From Rhododendron vialii (Eukaryota; Streptophyta; Magnoliopsida; Ericales; Ericaceae), in the NCBI RefSeq assembly GCF_030253575.1, contig NC_080568.1, forward strand, positions 33,471,001 to 33,535,000: a stretch of DNA of 64,000 bases. The letters are read 5' to 3'. Shown here piece by piece: positions 49,502-61,671 of this stretch. The notes under the pieces are model-generated. The model did not search any database and was not told where the DNA came from. It saw only the letters and a program-made list of their open reading frames with translations. Position 1 is the stretch's first letter. Each line of letters starts with the position of its first letter. The position numbers and the translations under genes were made by a program.

Positions 49502-51014
49502 TTAACCACGGGCCTTGAGCTCGGCAAGGCGCCTAGACAAGTCATCCTCATCGACCTTCTCCGTGCTCTTCACAGCCACAGCGTGAGCTGCAGGCTGCGG
49601 CAGCCCCACTGATACCTCCAATCCATAATCATCAGCCACCTGTTGCATCAAGCTGTTGACGTCTCCCTCAGGAGTCGACAGTGACGTGGATCCAGCCATT
49701 GAGCTCTCCATGAACTCGGCTTGCACCTCCATATTCACAAACTGGCGCTCAAAAGAGTCCATCGTCTCCGACATCTTCTGCAAATTGCCCGAAGTGAGGG
49801 AAGACTCCAGGGATTTCACGATCGAGCCCATGGATTTACTGATGGTGGTCATTTTTGCCTGCGTGCACGAGGGGAGGAGACAGAAAATTTGGTCATTGGG
49901 GGCAAAATATTACCATGAATCATACGCAGAGTATGTTCATATCTTCTTCCATATTTTCCTTGTACTTACACAACACAGCGGAGAGAGCATTGAACTCGTG
50001 GTTAGTTTGTAGTTATTAAAAACAGATGCGACAAAGTATCAAAATGAAGTTTCTAAAAAACCGGACTTTTTTCGACGATTTCAAGTTTTTGTCTCATAAG
50101 TTTAAAGCAAAAGATAAAAATGTGCCAAATGATTTGCCATTAAGCTGTTGTGCCCAAAACCTCAAGACAGAATATACGTGGGTTCCCCAAAATCGGGTAC
50201 TCCGCAGAGGTAACTAGAAAAGCTTTACAAGGGAGAACCCACGGTTCTATCTCACCACTCTCACTGATACCTCTAGATTGCTCACTACAAAACCTAACTG
50301 ATCTCTCTTTGATACAACTAAACCCAGACCCAAAGGCTGGTTATATAGGCACTGAGAGTGTTCTAACCCAAGTATTTAATCCCGGTGGCTGAAACAGTAA
50401 TATAGGCGACGGATTGGATGGTTGTCTCCACCACAAACTGATAAGTTTGGATGCAAGCGGATGGGAGCCACAACGACAATAATCAACATACGCGACAGTA
50501 AACACCCCTACAGATAAAGCCACAAAGGAATTTCCTTAATTGTATGCATAGGACCATCTACCGTCCATATTCAACCTTTTGCTCAAATTCTAGTACCAGT
50601 GGTTGGGTTTAGGTTTGCGGCCACGGGATATCAATCTGCGGCAATTGGGTTCGAGTTTGCGGCCACTCAGTCAAAGATTGTGGCGTGAGTATTGAGAGCG
50701 GGAGCGTTGGCCCATGCGTTTAAAAAAATTGCAAGTGGGGTCCAGACGGGGTTAAATACCTGAGTGTCGAGCCTTGCGACGACGGCGTCGAGGCGGGAGG
50801 CGAGGCGGAGGTAGTTCATCTGCTCGCTGCGCTTGCGGATGGCGTTCTCGGCGTAGATACGGGCTCCGTCCATGTTGCCTTTCTCGATCGCCTTCTTGAC
50901 CTTGAGCTTCTCGGCCTTCTCTTCCTTCTCGCACTTCTTCGACTGCCGCTGCAGGCTCTTCGACGTGAACTTCAGCTCCATGATCTGGTTCATCAACTTC
51001 TCCGTGTTCCCCAT
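49502..51014 (-). CDS. CHMP1: ESCRT-III-associated CHMP1 (VPS46/DID2), 2 exons, 203 aa
   Basis: Exon 1 is 50760-51014 (85 codons) and exon 2 is 49502-49858. The intron is 901 bp and the join is in phase at LDTQ/AKMTT. The 203-aa length equals that of Arabidopsis CHMP1A/B as I know the family. The N-terminal basic helices ([20 protein letters not shown], then [20 protein letters not shown]) bind membrane and polymerise. A helical middle ([20 protein letters not shown]) follows. The C-terminal MIM-type helix [14 protein letters not shown] recruits the Vps4/LIP5 machinery. The protein works in multivesicular-body sorting, including auxin carriers, and in autophagic turnover of plastid proteins. 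A TAGGGTTTC telo-box-like motif lies just upstream at 51128-51136. Confidence 0.95.
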
Positions 51015-51920
51015 GTCGGAATTCTACACCGACCGAGAGAGCAAATCGACGATCTCTGCGGGTAGATGTTGGCGATCGACTTGATCTCGACTCTCTCTCT
51101 CTCCCTCTCTCTCTGGATTTTTTCAAGTTAGGGTTTCTTTATTGATTTGGATAAAATGGGACGCGTTTGAGTTTGATCATTGACTTGCATTTTTAGTGGG
51201 GTCTTAATGAACGGACCAGATTACTAGCGTATTTGGTACCATCTACAAATCTGCAACACTGGATTACAACTCATTTGATACAATTATGTGAAGATCAATA
51301 CATTTTGAAATTATATCATATGATATCCGATTAATATGATTTTTGATGTGATAAATTATCTCAACGAGCTCTAAAAAGTAAACAATTATAATCATTGTTG
51401 TGCGCTCAAGACGAGTCCACAAATGGTCCAAACTGGACCCGACTTGTTGGAAGAAATTGGACCGGATACAACCCCCTTAATTGGTGAGGGTTGCCAAAAT
51501 CATTTCGAATACAAGTGATTTTCACCTCAATTCACTAAAATTTTCGTAATTTTATTTTTTAGTAGAAAGTTGGAAAGGAGAGACCAAAGTTGCAATCCCC
51601 TCAAGGATGATGAGCTCCCAACAGCCATATAGTTTAGCCAGTGAACCAATCACAACCATCAAAGGAACCACTAGGACGTCCTTTCGGAGTAACCTCTACC
51701 CAAGGAATGATAGTTCGTTACTACAGCTTCAATAAAGTGCAAGTTAAATAAATGGTGTCCACTTGATGTGTGTCGGTCTCAAATCAATCATCTAGGACCC
51801 ACATACACCATACTTCCAAACATATATTTATTTGGATATGTGGTATTGCTAAGGTTTAGTTAGTGTCTCGATAATGCTATTCTTACAATATCCTTGTATC
51901 AAAATTATTTCCGATAAGTA

Positions 51921-52128
51921 CTCACTCCGTCCAATAAAGGTTGTCCATTTTCATTATTCACATTCTTCAAAAATTGTCTTAAATTGTATCAAATCTAGGT
52001 GATATCATCAAACAAGATCCTAATTGTACCTAAAAACGATATAAATTTAACAATACAGTTAATTTTAGAAAAAAGTATGAACAGTGAAAATGCACATTGC
52101 ACATCCTTTGTGTGACGGAGGGAACGAC
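51921..52128. mobile_element. Stowaway-like MITE
   Basis: The left end CTCACTCCGTCC and right end GACGGAGGGAAC are inverted and flanked by TA on both sides. Interior blocks ATTGTATCAAATC and AACAAGATCCTAATTG are typical of the group. It is about 208 bp and non-coding. The exact right border is uncertain by a few bases. Confidence 0.65.
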
Positions 52129-52159
52129 TAAGAATGCATACAAAGATGCAAATTTGTAG

Positions 52160-52990
52160 GGATGGCCATCTTGGTTGATCCGTCCGAATCCGATCTGTTA
52201 TCCGTCCTGAATGGATTGGATTTTCGGAGATTTTTTTGGATATCGAAGAGGATTCGAATTTGTTTTAAAAAAATATTCGGGAATTGGATCGGATTTAGAG
52301 ATAAATTTGCCTCCGATCAGATCCGCCCCGAATACCCGGACTATAAAATAGTACTACTACTACCGCTTATTTTTAGGGTTCGTCCTCACAAAAAAAACAC
52401 GCGTTCTCTCTAGATCAGAGTCTCTTCTCTGGACCAGGGTAAAATATCTCTCTCTCGTGTCTCGTCTTTGCTCGGTAGCTTCAGACGAGTTTGTAAAACA
52501 GTTTCTGCTGATAAAACTTTTGCCAAAAAAGTAGGACTTTGCTTGGTTACAGTGTCGCTTTCTGGTATTTCGAAGGGAGGACTTGTGAATGGTGTATGTG
52601 CAACGCTAGCTCTTGGTTTAAAGGAAGTTTTTGTTGTACGCAGTGTTTCACTAGGATCATTTCTATTTTCATTCTGTAATCTACTAATCTCTCTCTCTAT
52701 CTGTAAGGGTTTTTTTTTAAATTCGGATATCCAAATTTGCGATTGGATCTCCGTTCGGAGCGGGGATGGAGTACCCAAAATATATTCGATCGGAAATCGA
52801 GGCAGATTTGGGGGATGAGCAGAGGGTTCAAATTCGGATATGTCAATATCCACCTCCAATCTACCCCTTGCCATCACTACAAATTTGGAATCTCTATAGC
52901 TACAAAACCAACCGTCGAGCCAACAACGATAGTTCCTGCCGTTTAACACAAGTCTTGCCGATAAAAAATTTTCCTCTGACATTTAACTCA
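52160..52990. other. GGATATCC/CCGAAT-rich region, probably a transposon relic
   Basis: Repeated TCGGATATCC, GGATTGGAT and CCGAATCCGA blocks occur in both orientations. A 190-codon open frame on the minus strand (52410-52982) overlaps them but has no recognised domain and no splice or promoter context. I do not call it a gene. 52990-53680 holds no recognised gene either. Confidence 0.35.
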
Positions 52991-53680
52991 ATCGAACATC
53001 AAAATTAGCGGAAAGTTACCAGATTATATTATGCAAGATAAAAAGGTAACTTAAGTACAAAATAGGAGATCTAGTTACAAACAAGGTGAAATTTCACCCA
53101 CAAAATAGAGCTTTGTTTGAGGGGTAGGTTTTTTTTATGAACAAGATCAATCCGGTTACTATATTAATACAAAACTAAAGTACAACAAAGCAAAATACTA
53201 CTACTACTACAACAACAAAACAAGATACCCGGGAGGAGACCCTCCACATTATCATCTCTCCGTAACCCTCCATACCCTTAATTATTGGCCCCGACCAGAG
53301 TTCAAAATGATGACCTGAACCATTTATCTCGTAAATCTGCTATGTAGAACATCTCTAAATATAGATATATCTACATGATAAGCATCTAAGAAGTGATCCA
53401 CATGACAAAGCAACGCATAAAATTCAAGTACCCGATTGAAATTCAAGGAAAATTGCTCATAACTCTAAACATTAAAATTCAAGTACCCGATTGAACTACG
53501 ACATATCATAACGCTAAACAGATAAAAGAGGTAAAAGCCAGACTATGTTTTGTCTCTTTTGCGTTCAAAACAAGATTATAGCATCCCAAAAGATAAAAGC
53601 TTCAACAAGGCAAAAAAGCAGAAACACAATCTCCCAGAGTCTAGAAATGGTGGCAAGAAGAAACGCCAGCCCCCCTAAAT

Positions 53681-56524
53681 TCATTTCCTACCAATGGTCT
53701 TAACAGCCTGCCTGTTCCTCTTCTTGACACCAGATTTGGAAACCTTAAGGCTCCTCTGCACAGCACTCAGCCTGGCAAGAGCTGCGTTCTTCAAATCTGG
53801 CCTGTAATAGTTATCGGCCACCTGCAATAAAAGATCATAATCTAAATTTGTGCCACGAGATGTTTATAACATATTTGAATTGACATTGCTGATGCTTTTC
53901 TCCAGAAACCCAATATTCTTCCGAGATAAATTTTCCATCAAATACCATCAGCGTTGACACTAAATATAACCGAAAAATCTATGAGTACCGACCATTGGGG
54001 GAGAGAAAACGTACCGACGGCCGCCGGCGGGCCGTCTCCGGCCACCGGACGGCCGATCCGAGCCGTTCAAAAATTCTAAAAAATAAAACCGAGGGGGTCA
54101 ACGCGGGAATCAAGGGCATCCGAGGTGTTTAGAGTGCTTGATCAAAGCACCCTTTTTTCGTGTATATATGTGTGTGTACATATATACACGAAAAAAGGGT
54201 GCTTTGATCAAGCACCCTAAACACCTCGGATGCCTTTGATTCCCGCGTGGACCCCCTCGGTTTTATTTTTTAGAATTTTTGAACGGCTCGGATCGGCCGT
54301 CCGGTGGCCGGAGACGGCCCGCCGGCGGCCGTCGGTACGTTTTCCCTCCCCGTGGTCGGTACATATAGCAACACTCAAATATAACACATCCAGCAACAAT
54401 TCGACAGGTACATATTGTCAGAAACACTTCCTCAAAGAGAGTCCATCAGTGGTATTATTAATTTGTTCCCATGGACCTCAATTCATATAACATCATTTGC
54501 CCCCAAGGAGTAGCACCGCAGTTCATCATCAACAAGATTACTTCAAAAATTCAAGTCCAGCAAGCTACAAGCCTATATTTTAAAGCCTCAGGAAAGTACA
54601 TTCAACATGACCTATCTATCTACTAGCATACTATTCACAACTTCTAGTTTAATAAAATCAAAAGTATGGTATCCAAATTAACCTTTGGATTGTAAGCCAG
54701 TGAAGCCACTACCCACTAAATCCTTATAAGCCCTTTATTTTTGAGTATTTCAGTGACAATTGCCCAGACGGAGTTGACAAATTGACCAATTGCAACAATG
54801 CCCGCCGCAACCCATTCAAGAAGCAATAAACAGGTATTACAAACTTATACAAAGAACATGCCATGTTAAGAAGTTCTACCTGGTTTTTAACAGCCTTAGC
54901 CATCCGGCGGAACTCTTTCTTCATGAGAGACTTGTGAAGCAGACTTGCTGGTTTTCCCTGATTCTTGGTCTTTGTTGTTGCAAACAACACAGATTGATCT
55001 TTGCCCCCAGGTTGAATGGTTACAGTTTTTTTGTTTGCCAATCCTATAACAACATAAGCATTAAATAGGTACTTCATCATTCCAACCAAAAGAAAAGAGA
55101 ACCTTTGGACAAGCAATGCCCAATTGTGCACTTAGATAATCATATAAACAAAAAAGAGAGAATATTTCTGTGAAAACTTAAAAGGCTTTGATTTCAAATG
55201 TGGATTTCGAATCAAGGGATTTACAGTGCAATTTCAAACCAAATCTATAAGAGACTTAGCTATAGGAAGCTTGTAAAACTAGATTGGAAGAGGGATTGGA
55301 GGTGGAAAAGATGTATTTTATTTGGACCCACGGCCCACGCACAACTGCATTCATAGCATGAATCAAAACCCATATCTTAACTATCAAACCCAGCTATGAG
55401 CTACTACATTAGATAATAATATCAAATCATTCATTTCAAATCCACATCTATACAAACAGACCCTTAACGCATTCTTAGCTTAGCTTTGTTGTTCATGGGT
55501 ATTCTAAGCAAACAACCAAAAGCAACATCTGAGCATTTTTACAACACAACCGAGCAACAGAATTCAAATAAGACAACTGGAAGAAACTTAAACAATCTAT
55601 TTTCCACGTAATAAGCATGTCCTAAGACTAAGAGCATCTCCAGTCCAAACCCCATTCTCTCCTAATAACCAAAATCTGAGCATCTCCGGCCCTTACCCCA
55701 ATTTTCTTCAGCCCTTGCCTCAAACGCATCGAGTTTTACTGAAACCAAGGGAGACTCATGTTTTTACCCAAAATTTTGAAATCCATTTTCTCTCTCAAAG
55801 TTACAACTATGCTTAGATAAAGCTCACTCAAATTTATGCTTAGATTTGAGTTTGTCAATTTAGGGTTGCAAACGAACCGAGTTGCTCACGAGTAGCTTGT
55901 GGCTTGGCTCAACTAGTTTAGTAATCGACCCGAGCTCGAACTTGAGGTTTAGGCTCGTCTAGTAAACAAGTCGAGCACAACACTCAAAAAGCTCAGCTCG
56001 TCGGTATACGCTCGGCTCATTCAAAGAGGCTCCTTAAGTAAATTTCTTAGCTCAGCTCGGTCTCGGCTTGTTTACAAATGAGCCAAACTCGAGCTCGAGT
56101 TTTAGGCTCGATTAGTAAATAAGCCAAGCTTGAACACTAAAAAGCTGAGCTCGGCTTGTTTGCACCCCTAGTTGTCATGAGAGTATGTCATTCCGAATGG
56201 AGCTTTTACTGACATTTTTACTGAAAACATGAGTAAATATATGACAAAGGCCTCGAGATTTTCTAAGAATTGCAAATCACCAAAATGATTAATACCCTCA
56301 TAGTTTTTCATCACGAAAACTAAGTAACCAAATATAGGAGGTGATACAATGAAATGAAATGCAAATTGATCGATACCAGAGTGCTTGTAGGAGTTGAGGT
56401 TGTAGAGATTGTTGCTCTCTTTGCTGAACACCACGCTCGCGGATCCATTGCCGAACTCCTTCACCAGGAACGAGTTGTTCTTCTTTACGATCTCCCATAT
56501 CAAAGGCCCTGGAACCGTAGCCAT
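53681..56524 (-). CDS. RPL28: 60S ribosomal protein eL28, 3 exons, 150 aa
   Basis: Exons are 56377-56524, 54880-55043 and 53681-53821, totalling 453 nt in consistent phase. The product opens [20 protein letters not shown], continues with [20 protein letters not shown] and [14 protein letters not shown], and ends with the basic [18 protein letters not shown]...KTIGRK tail, matching plant eL28 throughout. It is a structural protein of the large cytosolic ribosomal subunit. Intron 1 (55044-56376) carries a hAT-like MITE, and intron 2 (53822-54879) a 378-bp palindrome. The promoter has a telo box and a TATA box, as is usual for ribosomal protein genes. The 5' leader contains a CT microsatellite. 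Confidence 0.95.
53985..54362. mobile_element. 378-bp near-perfect palindrome in eL28 intron 2
   Basis: The ends GTACCGACCA and TGGTCGGTAC are exact inverses. The arms pair for about 180 bp each, through GGCCGCCGGCGGGCCGTCTC, CCGATCCGAGCCGTTC and GTGCTTGATCAAAGCACC, around a TATATATGTGTGTGTACATA centre. The arms are strikingly GC-rich for an intron. It is a MITE-like fold-back element; a one-armed relative lies at 37339-37545. The target duplication is not clear. Confidence 0.8.
55861..56170. mobile_element. hAT-like MITE in eL28 intron 1 (copy 2 of the GAGCTCG family)
   Basis: The ends TAGGGTTGCAAAC and GTTTGCACCCCTA are inverted. The flanks TTGTCAAT and TTGTCATG resemble a decayed 8-bp hAT target duplication. 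The interior is full of GAGCTCGAG, GGCTCG and TTTAGTAATC/TTAGTAAA motifs in both orientations. It is related to 27951-28277. Confidence 0.65.
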
Positions 56525-56590
56525 TTCTGCATCCACAAAACTATTTAGAACCACGTGCATAGACAGATACATAAATACATACACACACAC

Positions 56591-56593
<3 letters not shown>

Positions 56594-56628
<35 letters not shown>
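56594..56628 (+). repeat. (GA)n microsatellite in the eL28 leader
   Basis: The AG run lies between the eL28 start codon and its TATA box. On the coding strand it is a CT-rich leader, common near plant transcription starts. Confidence 0.85.
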
Positions 56629-56631
<3 letters not shown>

Positions 56632-56722
56632 AAACCTAGAGAGTAAAAGCTCCGGAGGTTCTGAGATCGACGGCTTCGAGTGGGAGATTTGGAGCGTCAA
56701 GGGAGACGACGATAGTTATATT

Positions 56723-56752
56723 GGTATATATATACCTCGTTCAGAAACCCTA
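56723..56752 (-). promoter_or_regulatory. eL28 core promoter: TATA box and telo box
   Basis: GGTATATATATACC (56723-56736) lies about 200 bp upstream of the start codon. AAACCCTA (56746-56753; AGGGTTT type on the coding strand) lies just upstream of it. Telo boxes near TATA boxes typify plant ribosomal-protein genes and link expression to growth. Confidence 0.55.
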
Positions 56753-57615
56753 GGGATGGATACAAATCTTATCGAATTTACACTAAGGTGCGCCTCCTTT
56801 CGTCATTTTACGATTGTGTCCTTAAAAGCTTTAGATGGCAAGGATATCCCTCAAGATTTTCCAAGTTGCGAATCGACCCCTCAAACAATTTTATGTATCA
56901 TCGGGACACTAGGTTCAATGGTTGTATAGCTAAACTTAGATGCAGTGAAATTGTACGTTCAATTCTTATATCGAGGAAGTTGATATTTTGTGTTATGAGT
57001 TAAATGGGGTTAGGTACTATAAATTCTTCTAACTCTTGACAAAATGGAAAAAAAAACAAGCAAACTTCAAGGAACAAATCGCATGCAATGTAATTTAGGC
57101 AAACATAATGAGCCAAACAGTCGTTATTCGGATTTGTATTGCTAGAAAGTTCCTTAAATTTATTCTCTGTTTTTTTTAATCATCCATTCAATTTAGTGAA
57201 CTAATTTTAACCGCACCAAAAATCATACTGATTTGATACCAATCGATTCTTTAATCAGAACACACGTGTATTGAAAAAACACATAAAATGGGTCCGAATC
57301 CTCATGAAAAAAATAATACATTTAAAATTTTTGAACATCAACCTATGCCAATCAGGTATCAATTGATTTCTAATCAATGTGATATTTGGCTGGTTAAAGT
57401 TATCGCCAAAATCTACAGCATGAGGCCCACAAAAACGCAAAATAATTTTTGATGTGATTGAAGCTATCTACGAAATCCACAATGATACCCAAAAATTGCA
57501 TACCGGAGTAGTATTCGCTAATTCGCCTCGATCTATCGATAATTTTTTTTTTTTTTTTCCCCCATCCCCGCTTATAAAATCATCCCCCCAACTCGTAGAT
57601 TCGCATTCGCGTGCG

Positions 57616-57627
57616 TATATAGTATAT
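57616..57627 (+). promoter_or_regulatory. Possible TATA box of the UBP6/7 gene
   Basis: TATATAGTATAT lies about 100-110 bp upstream of the start codon at 57727. The spacer 56755-57600 separates this gene from the divergent eL28 gene and shows no other gene. Confidence 0.4.
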
Positions 57628-57726
57628 CGCTCTGCATATATCTTCGCTGGCGCTGGCCTTCCCTGCAAGTTAAATAGCAAAACACACGACTCCTCCCGAT
57701 CCTCTCGCTGCTGAAGCTCCGCAACC

Positions 57727-60700
57727 ATGCCGACAGGTCAGACTTCTCCCATTCCACTCTCGATTTCCATGCCTCCCTTTTTGCTCGTATCCGAATCGAA
57801 GATTTAAAACATGCTTATCTTTCCAACGCACGCTGCTAATTTTGCGTTTTGGCCCACGATTGTTACGTTTGTTTGCTGTAGAACTTGTTGCTCTTTCGTG
57901 CCCTTTATGTTTTTTAACAGTTGGGTTTTATATACGAATCGAAGCTAAAAAACATGCTCATCTTGGCAGTAATATAAGTGTCATTTAGGTTTCAGCTTAC
58001 AATTCTTACATTTATTTGCTGTAGAACTTATTGCTATTTCATGCCTTTATGTTTTTCACCTCCGGATGAAGATACCGAAAATTCTGCTTAAACTTTTGGA
58101 AGCTTGGGAAAGTGCAAATTATGCTAAACTGTAGAACTTGTTACTATTTCGTGCCCTTTATGTTCCTCACTCTGAATAACAGCTGGATTTTGGGTTTTTC
58201 TTTTGTGTATAATTTTATGGGGTGGGTCGGTGTCAATTTTCGACTCGCCTGTGCGTATTGGGTTTCACTGAATGATTTGCAAAAATAGGCGTCTTTCCGG
58301 TCTTTCACGTTTTGAAAATGCTATCTTGACTTTCAATTTCTGTACCTTCCTTTATATTCATATCCGAATTGAAGCTAAAGCATGCTTGTCTTTTCAATCA
58401 TATACTGTTAATTTATGTTTCAGCTTCCGATTCTTGCATTTGTTTGCTGTAGAAGTTGTTCTATTTCGTCCCCATTATATTTTCAATTGAGTTAACAGCT
58501 GTGTTTTGGGTTTTGCTTTTATATTTAATTTTATGAGCTGGGTCGGTGGCAATTTCGACTTCATCGACTGTGTGTGTTGGGCTTCACTGAATGATTTGCA
58601 AAAAAATAGGTGGCTTTTGTGGCTTTCATGCTTTCAAAATGCTATCTTTATTGTGTGCACTGTGCATTAGGGCTTGGTTGGTATGAGATGAATCTGCTAA
58701 CATTTTTTGGTTCCGTGTATTTCAAAACTTTGAGGGCCATTGTTCAAAAGCTTTTCAATTGTATTTCTTAGCCTCTTTGAAACATTATGGATGGGAATAT
58801 AATGGCTTGGTTGGGGTGAATAAACAAATTACCTGATTTCCGTCTTTCGATATAGCTGGCTACTGGTTTATGCGTCAATAAGCTAATTTATTAACTATGC
58901 TAATTTTTTTTTATCTCTGACAGTGAGTGTAAAATGGCAAAAAGAGACCTTTCCAGGTGTGGAAATCGATACTACCCAGCCCCCATATGTTTTCAAGTGT
59001 CAGTTGTATGATCTAACTGGAGTTCCTCCTGAGAGGCAAAAGATTATGGTTAGGGGCGGTTTATTAAAGGTAACGGCATCAGTGATTTAACTTTCTAAAT
59101 CTCATTCTCATTGATGAAACAATAGCGCCTATGGAAATGTTGCTTGGGATTCCTGTAACATGTTTTTTTTTGAAATGCGGCTACTAACATACTTGACCTA
59201 TTATCCTGACATTGTAGGATGACGCTGATTGGTCAACATTAGGAGTGAAAGAGGTGGATTTTATTGTGTGGTTCTATATTACATTTGGTTTTATTCTACT
59301 TGTGGAGTCAACTTTTAACTCTGCTATGATGTTTATTTTCTGTAGGGTCAGAAGTTGATGATGATGGGAACAGCAGATGAGATTGTGAAGGCCCCAGAAA
59401 AGGGGCCTGTTTTCATGGAAGATCTACCAGAAGAAGAACAAGTTGTTGCCGTGGTAAGGTCCTTGAGTTGCCTAGTTCAGTTTAATTGTCCTTATCTCAT
59501 TTGGCTTTTGTGGTTCTTTCGGTTTGTTAGGGTGACACTGCATTTCTTTTACTGAGTTTAACTGGGTCAGGGAGGGAACTTAAGACGTTTTGCGCTTTTT
59601 TGTTATCTTCCACAATAGACAAACGGGTGTATTGGAATTTGTGATGAATGTACGTGTACTGAATTGATGGTAGTAGTTTGTCATGGGTCTTCCTTGTTGG
59701 GATGGGGTTGGTGTATGTGCAATCTCATTGGGTTGCTTTGAGCTGCAACTCACCCTAACTTGGTGGTGTAACTCAATCTCAAACTTGGTAATTTGCCATC
59801 CTTATAAACTCCTCAAACTTGGTAATTTGCCATCCTTATAAACTCTTTCTCCTTGTATTTCATTTGTACATAATCATTACCTTTCCTATTAACACATTGT
59901 GTTACATTATCCAATTAGGTGGTAGGTAAGTCCAATTTCCTTGATTTATTATCTACCAAATTAATAACACATTTTGCACTTTAACTTAATTAAGCTTTTT
60001 TGCCCCCTTTAGCACTAGCATCAAGTTTTCTGTTTGCAATATATCTTTTCTCTTTGTTACATAAATTGAATTGGGTCTCTAAGCCTGCCCTCTCTCTAAT
60101 GCCATTCGGCCTTTGATTTGGGGGCATAGTTCTGCAGCAAAACAGGTATAGGGGGGCCATTGTTTCAGTGGTATTTTGAGAGCAGCCACTTTATGCATAT
60201 TGCCAAAGGTTAGGTCTGTCTCCAATCCTCCCCCGCCCATACCCCCAATGATTGGGGACTACATGGGTTCTGTTGTTGTTGTTGTTGTATCTTGGGCCTA
60301 GACTCTGGAATGTACGTCTTCTAGATATTCAGGTTATAAGTTTTGCAGATATTTGCCATTGATCATACTTTGTGCATTATATCTTTTAACCAATATCTCA
60401 TTTTCTTTCAGGGCCATACTGCTGGCTTATTTAATCTCGGGAATACCTGTTACATGAACTCTACTGTACAATGCTTGCATTCAGTTCCAGAGCTGAAGTC
60501 AGCATTGATTAAGTGAGTCTTGTTCTCTGCAGAAGGACTTCTAATGTTTACAGAAATATTTGTGATTTGTTTTTCATGCATGTGATCTGCGTTATACTCA
60601 TATGATAGAGGTTTTCCCCTCGGAATGCTTCGTTGATTAGGTATCCACATTCTGGAAGAAGCAATGATTTGGATCAGTCTTCTCATCTTTTGACGGTGGC

Positions 60701-61621
60701 AACACGAGATCTATTTACTGAGCTTGATAAAAATGTCAAGGCTGTGGCACCGATGCAATTTTGGATGGTATTTCCTTTTAATTAGTTGGTCTGTGTTTTT
60801 ATTTTATTATTTTTGCATATCACTTGATAAATCCACAAAGCTCACTGTACTACCATTTCTAGCGATTTTGAAGATAAAAAAACTGCATAGCAACATCCTT
60901 TCACAAGGCCGTGTCCTACAAATTTATCTTCTCTGAAAAATAGTTTTCCTGTCTCTCTGTGGGGGTGCTATACCTTATATAACAGGTTGGCAGTACCTTA
61001 TTCGGCCCTTACCATGCATTACTTAATAGCAATTAGAAAGGCAGTTGCTAATTTAATGTTTCTGACATTCGGCATTGCCAAATGTTTGCCTGATGAGTGG
61101 TCCCTGTTTACGGAACTTTATCATGGTTGAGTGTTGAGTGTTCTTAAAGTTCCATATGAGCCATGGTGGCTCAGCGGAAAATATCGCTGACAATAGCCCC
61201 TAATGAATGGTTGGCCAAAGAATTAGCCTTATGATTCTGCTTCATTGATATTCACAGGTTTTGCGGAAAAAGTACCCTCAATTTGGTCAGCTGCATAATG
61301 GATCTTTCATGCAACAGGTTTCCCCTTTTCTCTCTCTAATAGTTTCTTCGCCATGTCATAGCTTTGCACTGCCTTTAATTTTCTTTGGTGGTGAGACGTA
61401 GCTTGAATTGTACACAGGATGCTGAAGAATGTTGGACACAGCTTTTGTACACTCTTTCACTGTCTCTAAGATCACCTAGTTCCAGGTAATTTTCCTGGCA
61501 GTATTAAAATTCTTTACTTCCCATGGGTGTTTAATATTATTTTGCTTTCTAGTCGTAAACTAAGTAAATAACACCATTCAATACTTGGGCTACATTGCAC
61601 TGTGCACCAATTTAGTAATCC

Positions 61622-61671
<50 letters not shown>

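Noticed and set aside
50752-51126. Arg-rich 124-codon open frame on the minus strand
   Set aside because: It is an alternate-frame shadow of CHMP1 exon 1.
52410-52982. 190-codon open frame on the minus strand
   Set aside because: It overlaps repeated GGATATCC/CCGAAT blocks, and has no recognised domain and no supporting gene structure.
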